From Helopsaltes ochotensis (taxonomy: Eukaryota > Chordata > Aves > Passeriformes > Locustellidae): 64,000 nt of DNA. The notes beneath the pieces were generated by a model. The model was given only the letters and a program-made list of their open reading frames with translations, did no database searches and had not been told where the DNA came from. The stretch lies in contig VXBM01000284.1 of the NCBI GenBank assembly GCA_013400155.1, forward strand, positions 716,973 through 780,972, given 5' to 3'. Positions 36,201-45,113 of this stretch are shown one piece after another. A program made the position numbers and the translations under genes. The stretch's first letter is position 1; each line of letters starts with the position of its first letter.

Positions 36201-38329
36201 TTCCCTAGTTGAAGTGAGAAAGAATGTTGTTTTTTAAAAAACCCACTTTTCTCCAAGTAGGGATCTGTATTTTTCTTTCTAGAGGAAAGAGGCATTTGAT
36301 TTACTAATGTTCTCTGTGAGAAATCACACTTCCCTTTGCTTTGTGCACTGCATGTGTTTGTCAGCTGCAGGTTTCACCTCTATCCAGCATCCAACATTAT
36401 CTTTAATAGCATGATTACAGTAATAATGCATAGAAGAGACTTTAAAGTGTTATATTCTGTAATGCAGCTGTCCTGAGATATGACTTGGCAAACACTGGCT
36501 AGTTCTAAACTAGAACAAAATGTAATTTCCTTCAATTATTCAATATCAAATTCTAACAGATAACCTGGGAAAGGGTGATGGAATAGATCAGTGAATCACA
36601 ACTTCTGTTGATTAATGAATTGCTAAACTTTTTTACTGGTGGGACATGTTCCTACAGAGTGAACAGATATCCACAGATACATATAATTACTGCAATTCTG
36701 TAGTTAACTTTTCTAAGACTCTTAATAGTAATTTCCAAATTTCCTAGGCCTGTGGATCACACACTGCGAACCCCACATCACTGTGAAGTACCAGGATGAA
36801 AAGCACAGAGTTCGGGGTTAGCAACAGAAAGTTGTTAGTGTTACTTTATTTTATAAAATAAGGAAAAACTTCTTTTCAGTTGTTTCATAGACCTTCACCA
36901 GTACTAATTTTGACCCCACAAGGACTTCTGCTTTCAAAATGCAAATGTCATGATTGGAGGAACACTTCTTCCATAAAAGGTTCTATTCCTGGAGACATGA
37001 ACCAGTTTACCCAGTCCAGTATCCTGATTTTCTTGCTCTAGATTTGTACAAACCAGAAAAATCTGCAGTAGAACAAACGGCTAAGTGCATCTTGATGGAA
37101 AGTTTGCTTTTATGACCACATGGGATTAAGTGATTAGATCTTGTTATATATACAGTGGGTATGTTTTTTATATAAACCAGGAAGTAGGACAAAGGAAGCA
37201 CTGATCTTTTCTTAGATGCTTAGAATCACTTTTAATCTAAAACCAGTTCTTTTGAACATTTACTTTGCTTTTAAATACATGGGTTAATGCTCATATGAGT
37301 GCCTGTCATATAGTGGTGAATCACTAAGTATTTTGAATATTAAATTGCCTTGATGTTGAAACATTCCTTTGTTTTTTCTTCTAGAGGAAAAAAAAAGCAA
37401 AAGCTATAAAATCAAACTTTTTTAAAACTTGCAGATTTCTATAATGTAGAGTTTCAGGTTTTGGAACTCAATAAAGCATGAGTAAACATATGGCAAAGGT
37501 GGTAAATAAGTTACCCATATTTTTCTGACAACTTTCCAGTATCTACCTGAAGCTACCGTATTGCCCAACCTGCCACATTTCTGGAAACCCCAAGTAATGG
37601 TACAAAATCCTTAAAGTGAGCATGAATAAAATTCCTGGTTGGAAAGAAAGAGGTCTATCCCTGTTCTTTCAAAACAGCTTCAAAGTCCTATTTCATAAGT
37701 ATATGAAAACCCCTGAATTTCATGTGTCTATGGATCTGTCAAGACTGCAGTTGTTTCTAACAACTGATGCACATACATAGAGCAATCTACTTAAGAACCT
37801 GTCTTAAAAAGAACATTAAAGTGAAAAGTCAGGGTTCAGAAGTTAGGAAATGCAAGGCTTAAAAAACTGCCACAGAGTTTTTGGTCAACTCCTTTTTGTG
37901 TCACCTTATGTTGTGGCTTTAAGTCACAACGTCTTTAACAGTGGGTTCAAAGATGCTTTTGGGTGAATAAAGCACACCTACTTCAGCTTTTTTGTTTACA
38001 GAACTTATTTACTTCTTTCTGCTCAGCTTTACTAAAATTATAAATAAAATGCGTAAAAATATCAGTTGGCTTGTTTGATGGCCAAGGTGTAAATTTATTT
38101 ATTGGATAATTTTATCGCCCAGAGCTGATCTACCATATTCGATGGCACAATATATTGTGTGCACACGCACGGAGAGCAGGAGCTTAAGCAGGGATACATT
38201 TTATTCGATTTCTTACCTCTCAGTTGACCAAAGCAGCATCGGCACATGATCCACTGACAGAGCCATTTGGAGCAGCAGAGCAAGGGAGCACAGCAGCAGG
38301 GCTGGAGCAGCAGGGCAGAGCCGTGTCAT
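15..38329 (-). CDS. ATP6AP1/Ac45-like V-ATPase accessory subunit S1 paralogue, 7 coding exons seen, 3' end outside window
   Basis: Whole-gene entry. Coding exons, 5' to 3' on the minus strand: 38217-38329, 31928-32054, 31763-31831, 24124-24317, 23053-23096, 19400-19485, 15-256. All junctions join in phase into 291 residues without a stop. The order of conserved stretches follows ATP6AP1: signal peptide then VPMLLWSTER; HEGQVV and NLILFLQDR; LSIDDFTYFSESYGNK; SSLVLPAVD; IYTAVRPSR; YPPLNVT and CILFHASNFS. ATP6AP1 is a glycosylated type I membrane protein that helps assemble and steer the proton-pumping V-ATPase in the secretory pathway. The transmembrane segment and cytosolic tail should lie left of base 15. 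Known mammalian relatives are ATP6AP1 and the short ATP6AP1L; I cannot say which this is orthologous to, so no symbol is given. Family assignment is firm, paralogue identity is not. Confidence 0.88.
1890..2190 (+). repeat. Possible degenerate CR1-like fragment
   Basis: The stretch is richer in GC than its surroundings and ends at about 2170-2192 in TATTCTGTGATTCTGTGAA, which resembles the ATTCTATG-type terminal repeat of CR1 elements. The body does not match any CR1 segment that I recognise, so this is weak. Confidence 0.3.
4680..4825 (+). repeat. CR1 LINE 3' end fragment
   Basis: Reads in the sense direction as the last about 140 bp of a CR1: CCTCGAAGTGTTTAAGGC, then a GGGATTGGAACTGGATGATC segment and GGTCCCTTCCAACCC. 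The terminal octamer repeats have decayed. 5'-truncated, as is typical of CR1. Confidence 0.8.
8640..8702 (+). repeat. CR1 LINE extreme 3' end
   Basis: About 60 bp of CR1 tail: TTGGACTCAGTGATTCTAG, then GGTCTTTTCCAACCTTAATG and a single remaining ATTCTACGG-type unit. Very short 5'-truncated copy. Confidence 0.75.
10575..11340 (-). repeat. Fossil CR1-type LINE, antisense
   Basis: Highly diverged. Segments such as GGTGGCCAGAACCACATGC, AATCCCCACAGAGTTCCACTG and the later thymine-rich part follow the order of the antisense reverse-transcriptase region of old amniote CR1/L3-like elements. No open frame is left. Assignment is from remembered consensus patterns only. Confidence 0.45.
12231..12271. 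repeat. Perfect 18-bp inverted repeat (hairpin)
   Basis: Arm CTAGACATTTTCCTTCCA at 12231-12248, loop GAAAA, exact reverse complement at 12254-12271. It lies within the large intron with no gene nearby. It may be a chance or microdeletion-generated palindrome, or the relic of a small inverted-repeat element. Confidence 0.9.
14878..15280 (-). repeat. CR1 LINE 3' end, antisense
   Basis: On the plus strand it starts with ACAGAACCATAGAATGCC and continues with CCATGGGCAGGGACACTTTT, CATCCAGCCTGGCCTTGAAC and GGATGGGGCATC. These are the reverse complement of the CR1 3' untranslated region and end of ORF2. It runs out near TTAGCCTTTTCTCATAGAAG. 5'-truncated. Confidence 0.88.
17070..18640 (+). mobile_element. 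CR1 LINE with endonuclease remnant, RT region deleted
   Basis: From about 17140 a frame reads LLGDFNLPDVCC, then FLTHLLSEPTRDCALLDLLF and REGLVGDVVVGG, the end of the CR1 ORF2 apurinic-type endonuclease. Further degenerate ORF2 sequence continues to about 17990. The copy then jumps, at about 17990-18020, to the end of the RT domain (CCCAGGTGGCCAGGAAGGCC, TTCTGGGCCCCTCACTACAC) and finishes with a full CR1 3' tail, GATTCTATGATTCC, near 18638. The frames are broken by stops and the catalytic part of RT is absent, so the copy is dead. Host-gene origin is ruled out by the 3' tail. Confidence 0.88.
19400..19485 (-). CDS. ATP6AP1-like exon 6
   Basis: Encodes residues 183-211, with the 5' codon split after its first base. 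The acceptor is CTATTTACAG and the donor AGG|GTGAGT; 86 nt. The peptide includes KIIGRVTMDLQERG and IYTAVRPSR. The latter is the hallmark before the convertase cleavage site in ATP6AP1, whose mammalian form has the same TAVRPSR. Confidence 0.92.
19486..23052 (-). other. Intron 5 of the ATP6AP1-like gene (3.6 kb)
   Basis: Contains one CR1 copy (21372-21995) and otherwise nothing I can name. Overlapping short frames on both strands at 19901-20186 look like chance openings. Confidence 0.75.
21372..21995 (+). repeat. CR1 LINE 3' end, sense
   Basis: Starts at about TGCCCTGGCAGCCAGGAGGG and passes through GTCTGTTCAACCTGGAGGAG and GGCTGGATATCAGGAAAAGG. It ends in GGTCCCTTCCAACTCAG and ATTCTATGATACTATGATTC near 21991. 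Fairly well preserved but 5'-truncated, with several frame breaks. Confidence 0.88.
23053..23096 (-). CDS. ATP6AP1-like exon 5 (44-nt microexon)
   Basis: Encodes residues 168-182, DLKEISTLEAIAEN plus split end codons. The acceptor is TTTCTCCAG and the donor ATG|GTAAGT. It joins exon 4 (ending in two bases) and exon 6 (starting with two bases) exactly, so frame is the main evidence. This region is weakly conserved between paralogues. Confidence 0.82.
23690..24040 (-). repeat. Fossil CR1-type LINE, antisense
   Basis: Order and wording follow the antisense 3' part of old amniote CR1/L3-like elements: CTGCAGGTTAATCACGTG, then TTAGTTTTATTAGCTGCCCC and TTTGTTCTCATATAATGAGG. Strongly diverged and without a terminal repeat. 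It lies in intron 4 just upstream, on the gene strand, of exon 5. Confidence 0.45.
24124..24317 (-). CDS. ATP6AP1-like exon 4
   Basis: Encodes residues 104-167. The acceptor is TTTATTACAG and the donor CAG|GTAGGA; 194 nt. The peptide opens EILQSSPSSLVLPAVDCKAT, where SSLVLPAVD is shared with ATP6AP1, then YLLSVLQESEDWKL, three sequons (NIT, NIS, NAS) and LLVVQLQPLS. Confidence 0.93.
25188..26204. mobile_element. LTR-like dispersed element, probably endogenous retrovirus derived
   Basis: Starts TGTGGTGGGTTGACCCTGGC and ends near CCACAGAAACCCAGTGTA, with GC content far above the flanks. The interior is built of imperfect, related units (GGCTGCAGTTCTTCATGAAC, GTGCAGTCCTTCAGGAAC, GGGCTGCAGGTGGATCTCTG), which keeps long frames free of stops on both strands. 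The flanking pentamers AATGT and AATAT match at four of five bases, as expected for a decayed 5-bp target duplication. No gag, pol or env is attached, so it is probably a solo copy. It resembles songbird LTRs from memory; class and polarity are uncertain. Confidence 0.65.
27690..28132 (+). repeat. Fossil CR1-type LINE, 5' part before the LTR
   Basis: Sense-strand remnant of the reverse transcriptase region: a frame around 27705 reads HLDPHKAFSKVLKQGL, the counterpart of the DFxKAFDKV block. Later CTGATAAGATTCAATGCAAA corresponds to the KFN segment. Full of stops and diverged. Its continuation lies on the other side of the LTR. Confidence 0.5.
28133..28788 (+). mobile_element. Solo LTR of an endogenous retrovirus
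   Basis: A 656-bp unit with retroviral-style TG...CA ends that are inverted repeats of each other: TGTCCTAGG at the left and CCAGGACA at the right. An AATAAA polyadenylation signal at 28657-28662 sits about 130 bp before the right end. The flanks ACTGA and ACTAA agree at four of five bases, a decayed 5-bp target duplication. No internal viral genes are present, so it is a recombined solo LTR. It splits an older CR1. Confidence 0.8.
28789..29140 (+). repeat. Fossil CR1-type LINE, 3' part after the LTR
   Basis: Continuation of the element at 27690-28132. AATAAATCTATGATGAACTC followed by TTGATTATTATGCTGTCC corresponds to the segment for the conserved RPHLEYC-type block late in CR1 ORF2. Heavily mutated. 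Confidence 0.45.
31763..31831 (-). CDS. ATP6AP1-like exon 3, with GC splice donor
   Basis: Encodes residues 81-103: LSIDDFTYFSESYGNK then NPFQSVQ, matching LSIEDFTAYGGVFGNK of ATP6AP1. The acceptor is TATTTTTCAG. Directly after the last codon the minus strand reads CAG|GCAAGC, so the intron starts with GC; no GT nearby keeps the frame to exon 4. Length 69 nt, both junctions phase 0. Confidence 0.9.
31928..32054 (-). CDS. ATP6AP1-like exon 2
   Basis: Encodes residues 38-80. The acceptor is TCCTTTGTAG and the donor AGG|GTACGT; 127 nt. The peptide reads SQWNPDTAVHEGQVVSAQEL and, near its end, NSRNLILFLQDR, the counterpart of the NVLLFLQDK region of ATP6AP1. The intron to exon 3 is only 96 nt. 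Confidence 0.93.
32055..38216 (-). other. Intron 1 of the ATP6AP1-like gene (6.2 kb)
   Basis: Contains one antisense CR1 (34412-34838). I see nothing else to report. Confidence 0.75.
34412..34838 (-). repeat. CR1 LINE 3' end, antisense
   Basis: The plus strand begins AGAACCACAGAAACGTTTAG, the reverse complement of the CR1 tail. It continues through CAAGTCCAACTGTTAATCC, GAAGAAATTTTTCCTGCTAT and GGTCTCCCCTCAGCCCCC to CTCCAGCCCCCCACCAGC. The minus-strand frame at about 34530-34780 still reads RGLRGDLIALYNSLKGDCSQ, the C-terminus of CR1 ORF2. Confidence 0.9.
38217..38329 (-). CDS. ATP6AP1-like exon 1: start codon and signal peptide
   Basis: The ATG at 38329 opens MTRLCPAAPALLLCSLALLL, a clear hydrophobic signal peptide that should be cut near residue 24-25. 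It is followed by VDHVPMLLWSTE, matching VPLVLWSSDR at the mature N-terminus of ATP6AP1. The donor is GAG AG|GTAAGA. Two further in-frame ATGs lie upstream (the farther at 38482); the chosen one gives the most usual signal peptide length. The exon sits in a locally GC-rich, CAG-rich stretch. Confidence 0.88.
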
Positions 38330-38560
38330 GGCTCCAGGCAAGTGCATACGGAACTGGCCAGCTGCAAAGGGAAAGTCCGAGCCTGTGCACAGCTGCACTT
38401 CCCGCTGGGGCTGTGCTAGCCGGATCCAGCCAGGCTGCGGGGTGACGCTGCTCTCCGACAGCAGGGGGAATTTCCGAAACATGAACTTCCTTCACTTGAA
38501 CTCGGGAGTTACTCGTATTTTGAATACTTTCAGGTTTGTGTTTTAAGCAGCTCGTAAAAG
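38330..38560 (-). promoter_or_regulatory. Probable 5' leader and promoter region of the ATP6AP1-like gene
   Basis: The sequence upstream of the start codon is richer in GC and CpG than the surrounding introns up to about 38520. No TATA box or precise start can be fixed. Inferred from position alone. Confidence 0.4.
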
Positions 38561-41500
38561 TGTCTGAGGTGAAAGCATTGTCAGTTTCCTCTAACCTTCA
38601 GTGCAAGGGAGAGTCGTGAAGTCCAAACTCCTGTCCTACACAGGCTGATAACAGTTATGTAACTTCAAAATGGAGCTTACAGAAAAGTTTTCTGTACTGC
38701 ACAAAATATATTCTGCAGAACTTCTCTCTTCTTCCCCTGCTACATATTATCATGTCCCTCAGCTTAGTTTTCTCACGTATTGAGATCTGGCGTCACACAT
38801 TTGGGTGTTGACAGGCTTGAAATCTGCAACAAACTGCAGATTTCAGCAAGAAGGAAGAGAGAGAAAATGGCATGTTCAGAGACTCTGAAACACAGAATTG
38901 TTAAGCTATCTTTTACATGGAGCAATGCAATTCCAGAAATAAAAAAAAAAAAAAATCTAATGTCAGGGGCAAATTATAATCACTTCAGAACATCACACTT
39001 CAGTATTTCACAAGTCTCATGCAAGATCAAAATAGTCATAGAGAATTCCTTCATGCCCAGAGGCAAATTGCTCTGGCACACTTTTTTGTGCCTGCCAAAC
39101 ACTGAGTGGTTTCTACACCTTGTGACTACATTGGCAGCAGCAGCCTTGGCACATGTTTGGCTCTGGGGACAAATGCCTCCTCACCATCAGAACAGGATGT
39201 TAGAGATCATACACAAAAGAAGTTCTGAGCTGTGTTAAAATGAGTTGTGATAAGGGAAAAATAAGGAAGCCAAATGAAAACTGTACAAGAAGACACAAAT
39301 AAAGGTCAGAAGACATGCATATCTAAATCTGAGCACATGTAGCCAGATAAGTTAAATCCATTTACCTTGAATCACAGTATATTTTTATGGTGTGGCTGCC
39401 TAACATAAGGCAATTTGTTCATCAACTCAATCTGAAATCTGATTCCTCAGAAAAAAATAATTTTAAGGGTAGCAATAAAACACTTTACTTCTCCATGTTA
39501 CCTTAACATAACACAGAATTTAACTCTTTAACTGTACTTTTTCCTCTTCTCCTCAGTGATACATAAGAAATCCTATCTGTTCCCTTTAAAAAACCAGTGT
39601 TTGTTTGTCTGTTTAAGGCTGTGTACAGGTAAGACAGCAAACCAGACCTCAAAGAAAGAGGTAGAAACAGAAGCACCTAGACGTAATAAAGGAATTGCAG
39701 AATTTCCAACAAAACTGAATTTTGCAGAAGGACAATATTTGATACACTAACCAATTCACACACTTGCAAAATCACCACCCTAGGCCCTATGTCAGATGCA
39801 CAAATAGTCTGCAGGTCGGGTCACATTCAGAAGTGCCAGTTGGGCTCACAAATGGGTGTTTTATTGAATGCAGCCAGTATGTTTCTTTGGGATTGCTGGT
39901 GACAAATGCAGTTTCTTCAGAATATATAGCATTAACAATATGACTGCAATCACAACTTTAATTTCCTGGGTCAATACTCAGCATAACTGACGACCCAAGA
40001 CTTACCAAAAAGCATCCTTTTTGAGGGGGACGAAAAAGACAAGCCTGTCAATCTGTCCCTTAAAATTCTGCGTCAAATTCTCATCCCCCACTGAGGTACA
40101 AAATTGAGGTCCATTCTATGCCTTATTAACCACTATTATGCTAAGCGCTGTCGGTGGGACTGTGGTCAAACCTTCCATTCTGTGCAGTTGCACTGCATGG
40201 AATACTTCCTGGTCGGAGGTGCACTTGGTTTGTACCAAACATTTCTGGGCAACAAGTAGAACACAGCCACGTGGTTTCTACCCTCACTTCCTGTTCCTCC
40301 CCATGGTCTTGGCAACACAAACCACAGGACTCCGCCCGGGTTCCCTACGTGTTCCGATAACCACATTTCTCCACAAACCACAGTTTGGGAACAACTGAAG
40401 TGAAGAAAGCTTTGTAAAAAAGGAAGAACCTAAAGAGAAGAACCTACTGAGTGGGATTTTAATTTGCTTCACTAAGTAAATTTAGCTCACAGATATATCT
40501 GCAAGTATTTTCTCCTTTTTTCTTCACTCCTAAAAGTACTGGTTTTTTGCCAAATGATAAGAAAAATATACTTATTGCAAAGAGATTTTAACAAAATTAT
40601 TATTTTCTTTCATTTAATTAAGATTAGACAAGATCAAAGTTTTTTTTTAATCTGCAAGCAGGAACCTAAACCCAGATTTTATTAATGTGTGTCAGTATAC
40701 ACAAAAGCACACACAGTTTACTGTTGCATTTCCACAGGGCTTTTTCCTTGAAAATTCATATATGATCTTGAGTCCAGGTTTAGAACTGCTTTATTATGAA
40801 GATATTTTTAAATGTGACAAAGATTCGAAATATTGAAAATCAAACTAATGTGAAACCATTATAAAATGGCAATGAAGAAGGAAATATCTCCATTACCATG
40901 TGTCCCCACTTAACTACAGTAATTCTATTAAGAACAGCTATTATATTAAATACTCTGTACTTACATTTTTCTCCGATTCATTTATCTGGATTTTTACATG
41001 CTTTCTTTTAAAATTGTATGCTTATCACATACCATTTGTATTTCTTATCCTTCTGAAGTTGAAAGATGGGAGTCATAAAAAATTATTGGAGAGAAAAGAC
41101 CAAGACTACCTATGTAGTAGGTACCAAGAACCCTAATGTCTTTCAGCAACTACTTTGCTGAAACTACCCTCACAAACTTAATTTAGAATCCTGCTTTCTC
41201 ACTGTTTACAATCATTTTATTATCTAAGAAGAGACCTAATATTTTTCTCATTGGGACATCTTTTTGGGGAAGGAGGTGGAGAAAATTATTGTGAGTTCTT
41301 CTTCCTTTGAGATATGAATAGGGAAATTTACATCCTGAAAAAAAGCATGGATTTTCCTCTTGAGAGTAGGGAGCCAAAACATGTTTCCTTGCAGATTACC
41401 ATACTAATCACATGTGCATGTGGTAAGGAAACTAGAACCTTTCCCTCTGGAAATGAATTGGCAGTGGTCTTGGATGTGGAGAGAAAGCAAATTTTGATTC

Positions 41501-42704
41501 ATGCTCCAAAACTCCTGCTGAGGAGAATTCTGTGAGGTGAAAGAAGTTGTTGATTGGCTTGTGTCTGATAGTACAGAAGGAACCATACACACCATATGGG
41601 CTGATCCCCTTTGCCTGGGAGTGAGAGTCTTTGGGAAAGAACTGAGTCAACCCCAGCATCTCTCATCAGACCTTCCGGAGTGTTTCAGGATTATGGAGTC
41701 CTCATGATCTCAACCTCTAAGTTACAATTTAAGAGACTTGATAAGCTTATCACTTCAGCCACTTACCAGAAGTGAATGAAGGTTAGAATTTCACCTCTTC
41801 TTTGAAGAGGTACTGCCAATTTGCAGTCATTTTTTCTCATTATCCTGGAAGGATGTATGACCCAAAAGGCCTTTTACCAACAGATTCTAAAACCATCTTT
41901 TGAGTAACTCTCTGAAATACAGACAAAGATGATCAGCTGTGCTTTTAAGGAATTTATTCAGGTCTATTAGAAACTGGCCCTTTAGCTGAACAGCTTTTTT
42001 TCCTGATAAAATGCAATGACTTCTCCTAGAAATGCTGTATCTTTACTGACTCAGATATTTTCAGTCAGCTTTCCCAGTATTCTCCACTATCTGATACAGA
42101 GAATATTTTCATTCTTCATACTTGTCCAGTACTTTTTTAATATCATATATAAGCTACATAAACAGGTGAAGCAATACAATAACTATTAGAGAAAATTTTA
42201 ATTTAATTCCTTATCAAAATGGAATGCAGTTAAAAATGCTATGGGCAAAAAGTGGTAAAAAAGTAATTGGTTTTAAATTCGGTGACAATATCAACAAAAA
42301 AATTTATGATAATTAAAACTAGTAACCAAAGATCACTAACATGAAGAATTTTATGCTAATTTCTATTATGATACATTTTTAAAAAAAATTATATTATTTT
42401 AACTGTGTTGGTTTTACTTGGCCTTGCTCTAACAAATAACTCAGCTATCTAAAGTATTGAAAATACTTTTTCTATCTTGCAACAGCTCACTTTCCATACA
42501 ACGTCTTCTAAAACTTTCCATTTCTATGCTTTCAAATGCCATTTTTGGACACTGATTTGAAGGATGATGTTAGAAAACACTTGTTTTGTGGAAAAGCATG
42601 TTCCAAATATTAGTCAGCATCCAATTTACTATACTTTGAGCACAGATTTTTAACTATTTACACTAAGTTTTCACGGTGTGACTAAATAGCACTGCCAGGA
42701 AAGA

Positions 42705-43580
42705 GCTAATGATGGTGGTGAATGGAGTTTACATCCAGCTGGTGCACAGTCACCAGCGGTGTTCCCCAGGGCTCAGTACTGGGGCCAGTCCTGATCAAAG
42801 GCTTTACCAGTGATCTGGATGAGGGCATCGAGGGTACTCTCAATCAGTTTGCAGACAACAAGCTGGGCGGGAGCGTTGATCTGACAGAGGGTAGGAAGGC
42901 TCTGCAGAGGGATCTGGACAAGCTGGATTGATAGACCAAGGCCAACGGTATGACGTTCAATAAGGAAAAGCACTGAGTCCTGCCCTTTTGTCCCAACAAC
43001 TCCAGGCAGCTCCACTGGCTGGGAGCAGAGTGGCTGGAAAGCTGCCCAGTGGAAAACGACCTGGAGGTGCTGGTCAATGACTGTCTGAATATCAGCCAGC
43101 TTGTGCCCAGGTGGCCAAGAAGGCCGATGGCATCCTGGCCTGGATGAGAAATAGTGTGGCCAGCAGGACTAGAGCAGGGATTGTCCCTCTGTACTCAGCA
43201 TTGGTGAGAGCACACCTCAAATGCTATTCACTATGAAGCTGCACCCTGAATACAGTTTTGGGCCCCTCACTCAAGAAAGAGATTGAGGTGTTTGAGCATG
43301 TCCAGAGAAGGGCAGTGAAGCTATGAACAGTCTAGAGAGACTGGCCTCAAGTTGCACCAGAGAGATTTATGTTGGATGTAAGGAAAAAATTCTTACTTGA
43401 AAGGGTAAAGCATTGGAAGAGGCTGCCCAGGGGAGTGGTGGAGTCATCACAACTGGAGATATTTAAAAGCCATGCAGATGTGGAACTTAGAGACACAGTT
43501 TAATGGTGGACTTGGCAGTGTCAGGTTAATGGCTGGACTCAATCTCAAAGGTCCTCACAACCTAAATGATTCTAGGATTC
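42705..43580 (+). mobile_element. CR1 LINE 3' part of ORF2 with tail
   Basis: Starts within RT: a frame at about 42760-42930 reads SGVPQGSVLGPVL, SDLDEGIEGTLNQ and FADNKLGGSVDL, the CR1 equivalent of the catalytic FADD block with the second Asp changed to Asn. It continues through CCCAGGTGGCCAAGAAGGCC and TTGGGCCCCTCACTC and ends in CCTAAATGATTCTAGGATTC. A 5'-truncated, mutated, inactive copy. Confidence 0.9.
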
Positions 43581-44800
43581 CAGAAACCTCCAACACTGCC
43601 TTGCATTGATATCACTGGACTACTGGCTTTTCACATTTGTTTGAACTGTTTCTTTACTTTTTATTTGAATTGTCCTTCTGGAGTTGTAAATTACTTTTTA
43701 AAAAATATGTTCAAGAAGGAAGGAAACAAATTTATAAAGAAGCAGGTTCCTATCTATGTGACTCGTTGCCATTCAACCCATAATTTACTTCAAAACTCCT
43801 TTTATCACTCTGGGGGAAATTCAGATTTAGCGGCCATTCCTATCTTAAGGCTCAGATGTCAGAAAGCACGTAAATCAGCTGGAATGCTCATGTCCTGCAT
43901 TTCTACAATTAGTTCAGTACTGAACTAAAATCCAGAATTTAGTTAAACTAAAATTCTGAGTTTAATGGTGAAATCAATGGAAAAGTTCCACTTATGTTAA
44001 AATGCACTGGTCAGCCAGGTACTGGTTCTACAGTTCATGTTCTGTTGAGGGAGCCAATTCAGTTTTCAGCTGTGTGCTGCCAAATATGTGCTTATTTCTC
44101 TTTGTAAATGCTACTGCTTTCTCCTAGGTAATTTCATCTGTTAGAGCAAAAGGCTGGGCCAAACCCACATCTATAATAGAGGTTTCAAGAAGAACCCTGC
44201 AACTTTCTGTTGGATTTTTGAATTTACACCATATCATGGTTTTTCTCTGTAACTATGATCAAGCAAACTTCTTTAGTTATGGGGAGAATTTACTTCTTCA
44301 AATAATACAAACTTCTCAAAAATAAACATATTTAAAACAGTCTGAAATATGTATTTCAAATGATGATAGTTAAATTATAATACTCAAATTATAATAATTA
44401 CAATAATTTCAACATCTGGGATACAATAATTACATGCTGGCAGTTCCACTATGACCATCTAGATGAGCTACAAATGTAAAATTGTAAAATGTAAAGTTGT
44501 TCTTTTCCACAAATGTTTGTAGGGCAAAGCAGCTACATCTGGAAAGCTATATCTATTCTGTTTTTCTGTAAGAATCCAGGGTTTGAAAGGGTTTCTGCCT
44601 TATATGCTTAAGACAGGAAAAATAAATTTAATACAGTGCTACAGCATTAATTTTCTAATTCAAGTGTGACAAAGAATTAATAGAATTCACCCAACAGGAA
44701 TATTACACTACAGGCAGAATGTTCCAAGCAATGCAGGAATAAACAGAGAAAAAATCATTGCACTAAAAACTGAGAAATTTACAAAGTTCTTTAACAACAT

Positions 44801-44889
44801 TTTATTTTTTTTTAGATGAGGTTCCAAAACTTGAAATGTAGTTAAATTAACAGATTGAGATCAAGTTATTTTATTCTTAGAAGTTTATT
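44801..44889 (-). terminator. Candidate polyadenylation signals of IQUB
   Basis: On the minus strand, AATAAA occurs at 44889-44884, 63 bases after the stop codon, and again at 44806-44801. Either could end the transcript; position supports them but no downstream element was judged. Confidence 0.5.
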
Positions 44890-44951
44890 TTGATCTGTGT
44901 AATTATAGTATTGACAAAAAAGTACATTTCTTTAAAACCTAGGAATTTAGT

Positions 44952-45113
44952 TCACTTCTTTAGCTTCGAAGAACTATGTTTTTTGTAGGAATTTGCATTA
45001 GCCTGATTGTTAGTTCTATGCAAAAATGATGACATCACAGGAATCTGAGCAAAGTAGTTTTTTGCCCGGATATGCTTTTGTTCTATTCTGTAAACAAATG
45101 GAGCTTCATAAGT
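44952..45113 (-). CDS. IQUB: IQUB exon 11 (C-terminus and stop)
   Basis: Encodes residues 631-683 and TGA. The acceptor is TTTTCTTTTCAG. TYEAPFVYRIEQKHIRAKNY and FAQIPV match the KHILAKNYFSQVPV region of human IQUB. After that the protein turns into a short Ser, Asn and Lys rich tail ending SSKLKK, unlike the human C-terminus. Confidence 0.9.
   Translation of the reverse strand, partial: TYEAPFVYRIEQKHIRAKNYFAQIPVMSSFLHRTNNQANANSYKKHSSSKLKK

Larger units (their letters stand above)
38561..44951. other. Intergenic region between the two genes
   Basis: Separates the 3' end of IQUB from the 5' end of the ATP6AP1-like gene, both on the minus strand. It contains a CR1 (42705-43580) and an unassigned GC-richer block at about 39780-40400. 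Plus-strand frames at 38780-39238 and 43566-43928 resemble nothing. Confidence 0.7.

Noticed and set aside
38780..39238. 152-codon plus-strand frame in the intergenic region
   Set aside because: Contains a poly-A tract translated as Lys and has no similarity to any family I know.
43566..43928. 120-codon plus-strand frame after a CR1 tail
   Set aside because: Begins in the CR1 terminal repeat and has no recognisable content.
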